Shown piece after piece: positions 61,736 through 64,000 of a DNA stretch of 64,000 nucleotides; the first letter of the stretch is position 1; every line of letters starts with the position of its first letter. Under the pieces are notes generated by a model that was not told where the DNA came from, made no database searches, and was given only the letters and a program-made list of their open reading frames with translations. The DNA is from Cristatella mucedo. Lineage: Eukaryota > Bryozoa > Phylactolaemata > Cristatellidae. The stretch is taken from contig WPIO01000014.1 of assembly GCA_009760855.2 (NCBI GenBank), positions 1,203,001 to 1,267,000 on the forward strand, given 5' to 3'. Made by a program: the position numbers and the translations under genes.

Positions 61736-63428
61736 CACTCCAGGAGCAGCAGAAGTGCTCGATGATGTGACGCCACTGCTTGCTGCACCAGACGGTCCAC
61801 CGGCTCCAATGCTGCTTCCTCCGCTACCACCAGGCTGAAATGGCATGATCATCCGATTTGTTGCAACACTCTGTATATGCAATGCCAACGTTACTGATAA
61901 TAAGTGTGCTGTCAGGAGCACTCCAGCGACCGTAGTGAGAACTGATGAAGATATATGTAGATAATAAGTTAGCATGCTCGCTATTCACAATAGCAAATGC
62001 TTAAATTGAGACTGCTTTGATACATAACTCATCATATCAGCGTGATATTTCAATGCAAAAGACTAGCATTCCACTTCTAGCTACCATGACATTCTCAGAG
62101 AAGGCATTCAAATTTAACTTGCTTAGATGAAGGCAAAGGTGCTTTAGTAAAAGATCAGACCCTGCTGACGTAATGACGAAGAGGGCACGGGTGTGATAAG
62201 GGTAGTTTAGTAGTTGCATGAGAAGCACGTCGTGATGGCACACTAGGTAAGGGCATTGCTTTTCAAGACCTCGGTCCTGAGGTCGTGAGTTCAAATCCTG
62301 TGGTGGGCGATCCTTAATCGCAGCTGCAAGTGGTGATGATAGCGGTAAAGGCTCTTCTGTCACTATTTACAAAAGGGGCTGTTAAATCGGCTAGTATTTA
62401 TTATTTAATTTTATTTATCTTATTAGAAGTACTGCTAGACTGATACCGCTTACTGGGCAGAGAGCAACATCCAAGAACAAATAAGTCAAGCAGTTCCAAC
62501 CTAAACGCCGACAAACAACCTCTGGCACAGCTTAGAACGTCTCAATGGAAACATATCCCAGAGAATATACCCGATTGCAGCACATGATCGCTATCTGTGT
62601 CTTGCCTGGATTTCCCAACGATGCAGGAGTTAGCTTGCCCGATGGTAAGCTGGCACTAGAATACACATTTAGTCCTCGGTGGCTTGCCGAGGAAACACCT
62701 GAAGCCATTGCTGCAACTTCTTAACCTGCCGGCCCAGCTACTACTCTAAAGGATCAACCGATGTAGACAGATCCCTTACTATAGTTGCTACAGCGATTTC
62801 ATACAGTTGTCCAAGCCAAGCAAAGATTACGTTCCATGAATAAGTGCTTGGGATAAAAAAGGCGAAAGGGACGCATAACTCTTACGACCCCGTGGTGAGG
62901 GCATTTTCGGAGCACCATTCAGTTTGGCATCTTGCACCAAGTGCCATGCTGGTGCTGCGAACTTAACTGAAAAGCCAAAAAGCTCACTGTCAGTAGAATT
63001 TAAACCTGAGTGGCATGAGTCTGAGGCTGACAGAAACAGGCTACCCTCGGCCGGTCAGCTCAAGACAGAGGTAGGACTTTTCCCAATTGAGGTGCATTGG
63101 AACTCACCAGAGATGCTTTGAGAAACAGATTCTCTGCTGTCTGCCAAGTGATCATACAAATTCGGAGTACGATTTGATCTCCATATAAGTTCTACTGGAC
63201 CTCTCGACAATGGATCTCTATTAATTCTAATGCACCTCCGGTTTGAAGCCATTGATAACCTAGTCTTTCTTGAGCGCCTACTTGCCTCACCTAGGAATGA
63301 CTGGCATGGCAATACTGCGTCCGAGGTACAATCTTGTGAGATTTCAGGGTCAAATTGCCGTGATAGGCCACCGGTAATCCAGTGAGTCGGTGAAGTATTG
63401 GGTGCCCCAGGTTTCAGTTCTAAGTCCA
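61736..63428 (-). CDS. Candidate exons of an unrecognised Ser/Gly-rich protein
   Basis: Four minus-strand open blocks have splice-like ends and compatible phases: about 63428-63108, 62966-62886, 62710-62571, 61870-61736. The strongest signals are the donor G|GTGAGT after SQSISG (63108) and the acceptor GGCTTTTCAG at 62967. The protein starts VDLELKPGAP-like, has a basic middle (EASRRSRKTRLSMASNRRCI), then AAPAWHLVQDAKLNG, then Ser/Gly-rich low complexity (FQPGGSGGSSIGAGG). I do not recognise it. Both ends are unresolved: the first block follows a (GA)n tract that is a poor acceptor context, and no convincing next exon was found, although an open frame from about 61490 to 61300 is phase-compatible. 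It could be a real gene with unusual sequence or a decayed one. Confidence 0.35.
62227..62412 (+). mobile_element. tRNA-derived SINE, family B
   Basis: Box A-like TGGCACACTAGGTAAGG, box B-like GAGTTCAAATCC, then the TCGCAGCTGCAAGTGGTGAT body and an end close to AAATCGGCTAGTATTTATT. It lies within the candidate minus-strand gene region, between putative exons. Confidence 0.75.
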
Positions 63429-63445
63429 CTTCTTTAACGAGCTAT

Positions 63446-63449
<4 letters not shown>

Positions 63450-63525
<76 letters not shown>
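63450..63525. repeat. (CT)n microsatellite
   Basis: About 75 bases of pure CT just upstream (gene sense) of the first candidate exon block ending at 63108. Confidence 0.95.
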
Positions 63526-63527
<2 letters not shown>

Positions 63528-63754
63528 CTATGTATTCGCTAAGCACAATCTTGGATTTCATTTCATTTCTCCAATACTCTACATTAGTTGCACTTTGATA
63601 ATTTCCAAGCAAAGACAAAAATTGGGCATGCTTACACGAAGGTAACTTAGTTCGTGCGTTTGTGACATCCCACCAAGACTTCTGAACTAACTTTTTCCAG
63701 GTCGTCCTGCCTTCATAAGAAAACACTTACAGATGATAGGGAAACACGGTAGCC

Positions 63755-64000
63755 AGGCTTGCCTGTTGTGAACATGTCAGCTGCCCTAAACCACTTCTCT
63801 CTGACCAGCACTGGCTCCTCAGCAAGCAGCACACCAACTTTAATAAGGTCTTGTCATCCACTTGTAGGTTCTTCTATTCTCTTGTTCCAGCTTACCAAAT
63901 GCAACTACTTACTTGTCTGGCCTCCATGCTCACCATGGGGGGAAGATCTTTTTCTTTAGCCGTTAGTTGCACCTCCAACCAATTTCAGATCCCTTGGAGG
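63755..64000 (+). mobile_element. CR1-like LINE remnant at the window edge
   Basis: DNA-level similarity to 45225-45330: GACCAGCACTGGCTCCTCAG, TTAATAAGGTCTTGTCATCC, CACTTGTAGGTTCTTCTATT, then CTTGTTCCAGCTTACC. The frame is broken, and the element continues beyond the window. Confidence 0.5.

Overview
This is nuclear DNA from an animal, probably an invertebrate. The genes are split by many spliceosomal introns, and their proteins are clear orthologues of conserved metazoan proteins. Introns and intergenic DNA are crowded with CR1-like non-LTR retrotransposon fragments, tRNA-derived SINEs and long CT, CA, AT and GACA microsatellites. No phylum can be named from the sequence alone. No CRISPR array, rRNA, intact tRNA gene, prokaryotic operon or virus was seen.

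Three conserved genes could be rebuilt exon by exon with compatible splice phases. (1) 183-18992, plus strand: the 3' part of a KIAA0825 (DUF4495) orthologue, 16 exons and 859 codons up to the stop; its 5' end lies left of the window. (2) 20902-25716, minus strand: a complete four-exon BTB-BACK-PHR gene of the BTBD1/BTBD2 type, 535 residues, convergent with KIAA0825. (3) 33029-50829, minus strand: a complete 14-exon MDM1 orthologue, 923 residues, with four S/T-E-Y-x3-F microtubule-binding motifs and a first coding exon of only six codons.

The right end (51-64 kb) is mostly repeats and decayed mobile DNA. It also holds the last exon of a possible small secreted cysteine-rich, chitin-binding-like protein (58.1 kb, plus) and a phase-compatible set of minus-strand exons of an unrecognised Ser/Gly-rich protein (61.7-63.4 kb).

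Between the genes are several unusual DNA structures: a strongly diverged tandem array with a period of about 177 bp (27.2-28.6 kb); a foldback element with arms of about 80 bp (31.9-32.1 kb); near-perfect hairpins at 7.86, 54.82 and 61.31 kb; a pair of oppositely oriented SINEs (17.0-17.4 kb); a CT tract facing a GA tract (41.35-41.53 kb); and a CT-based compound minisatellite (29.4-30.1 kb). The two SINE families appear to use different 3' ends, and one shares its tail with the local CR1-like LINE.

MDM1 is known to act at centrioles, and KIAA0825 loss is linked in humans to limb patterning. Nothing in the layout shows that the three genes are co-regulated; they look like ordinary independent neighbours.
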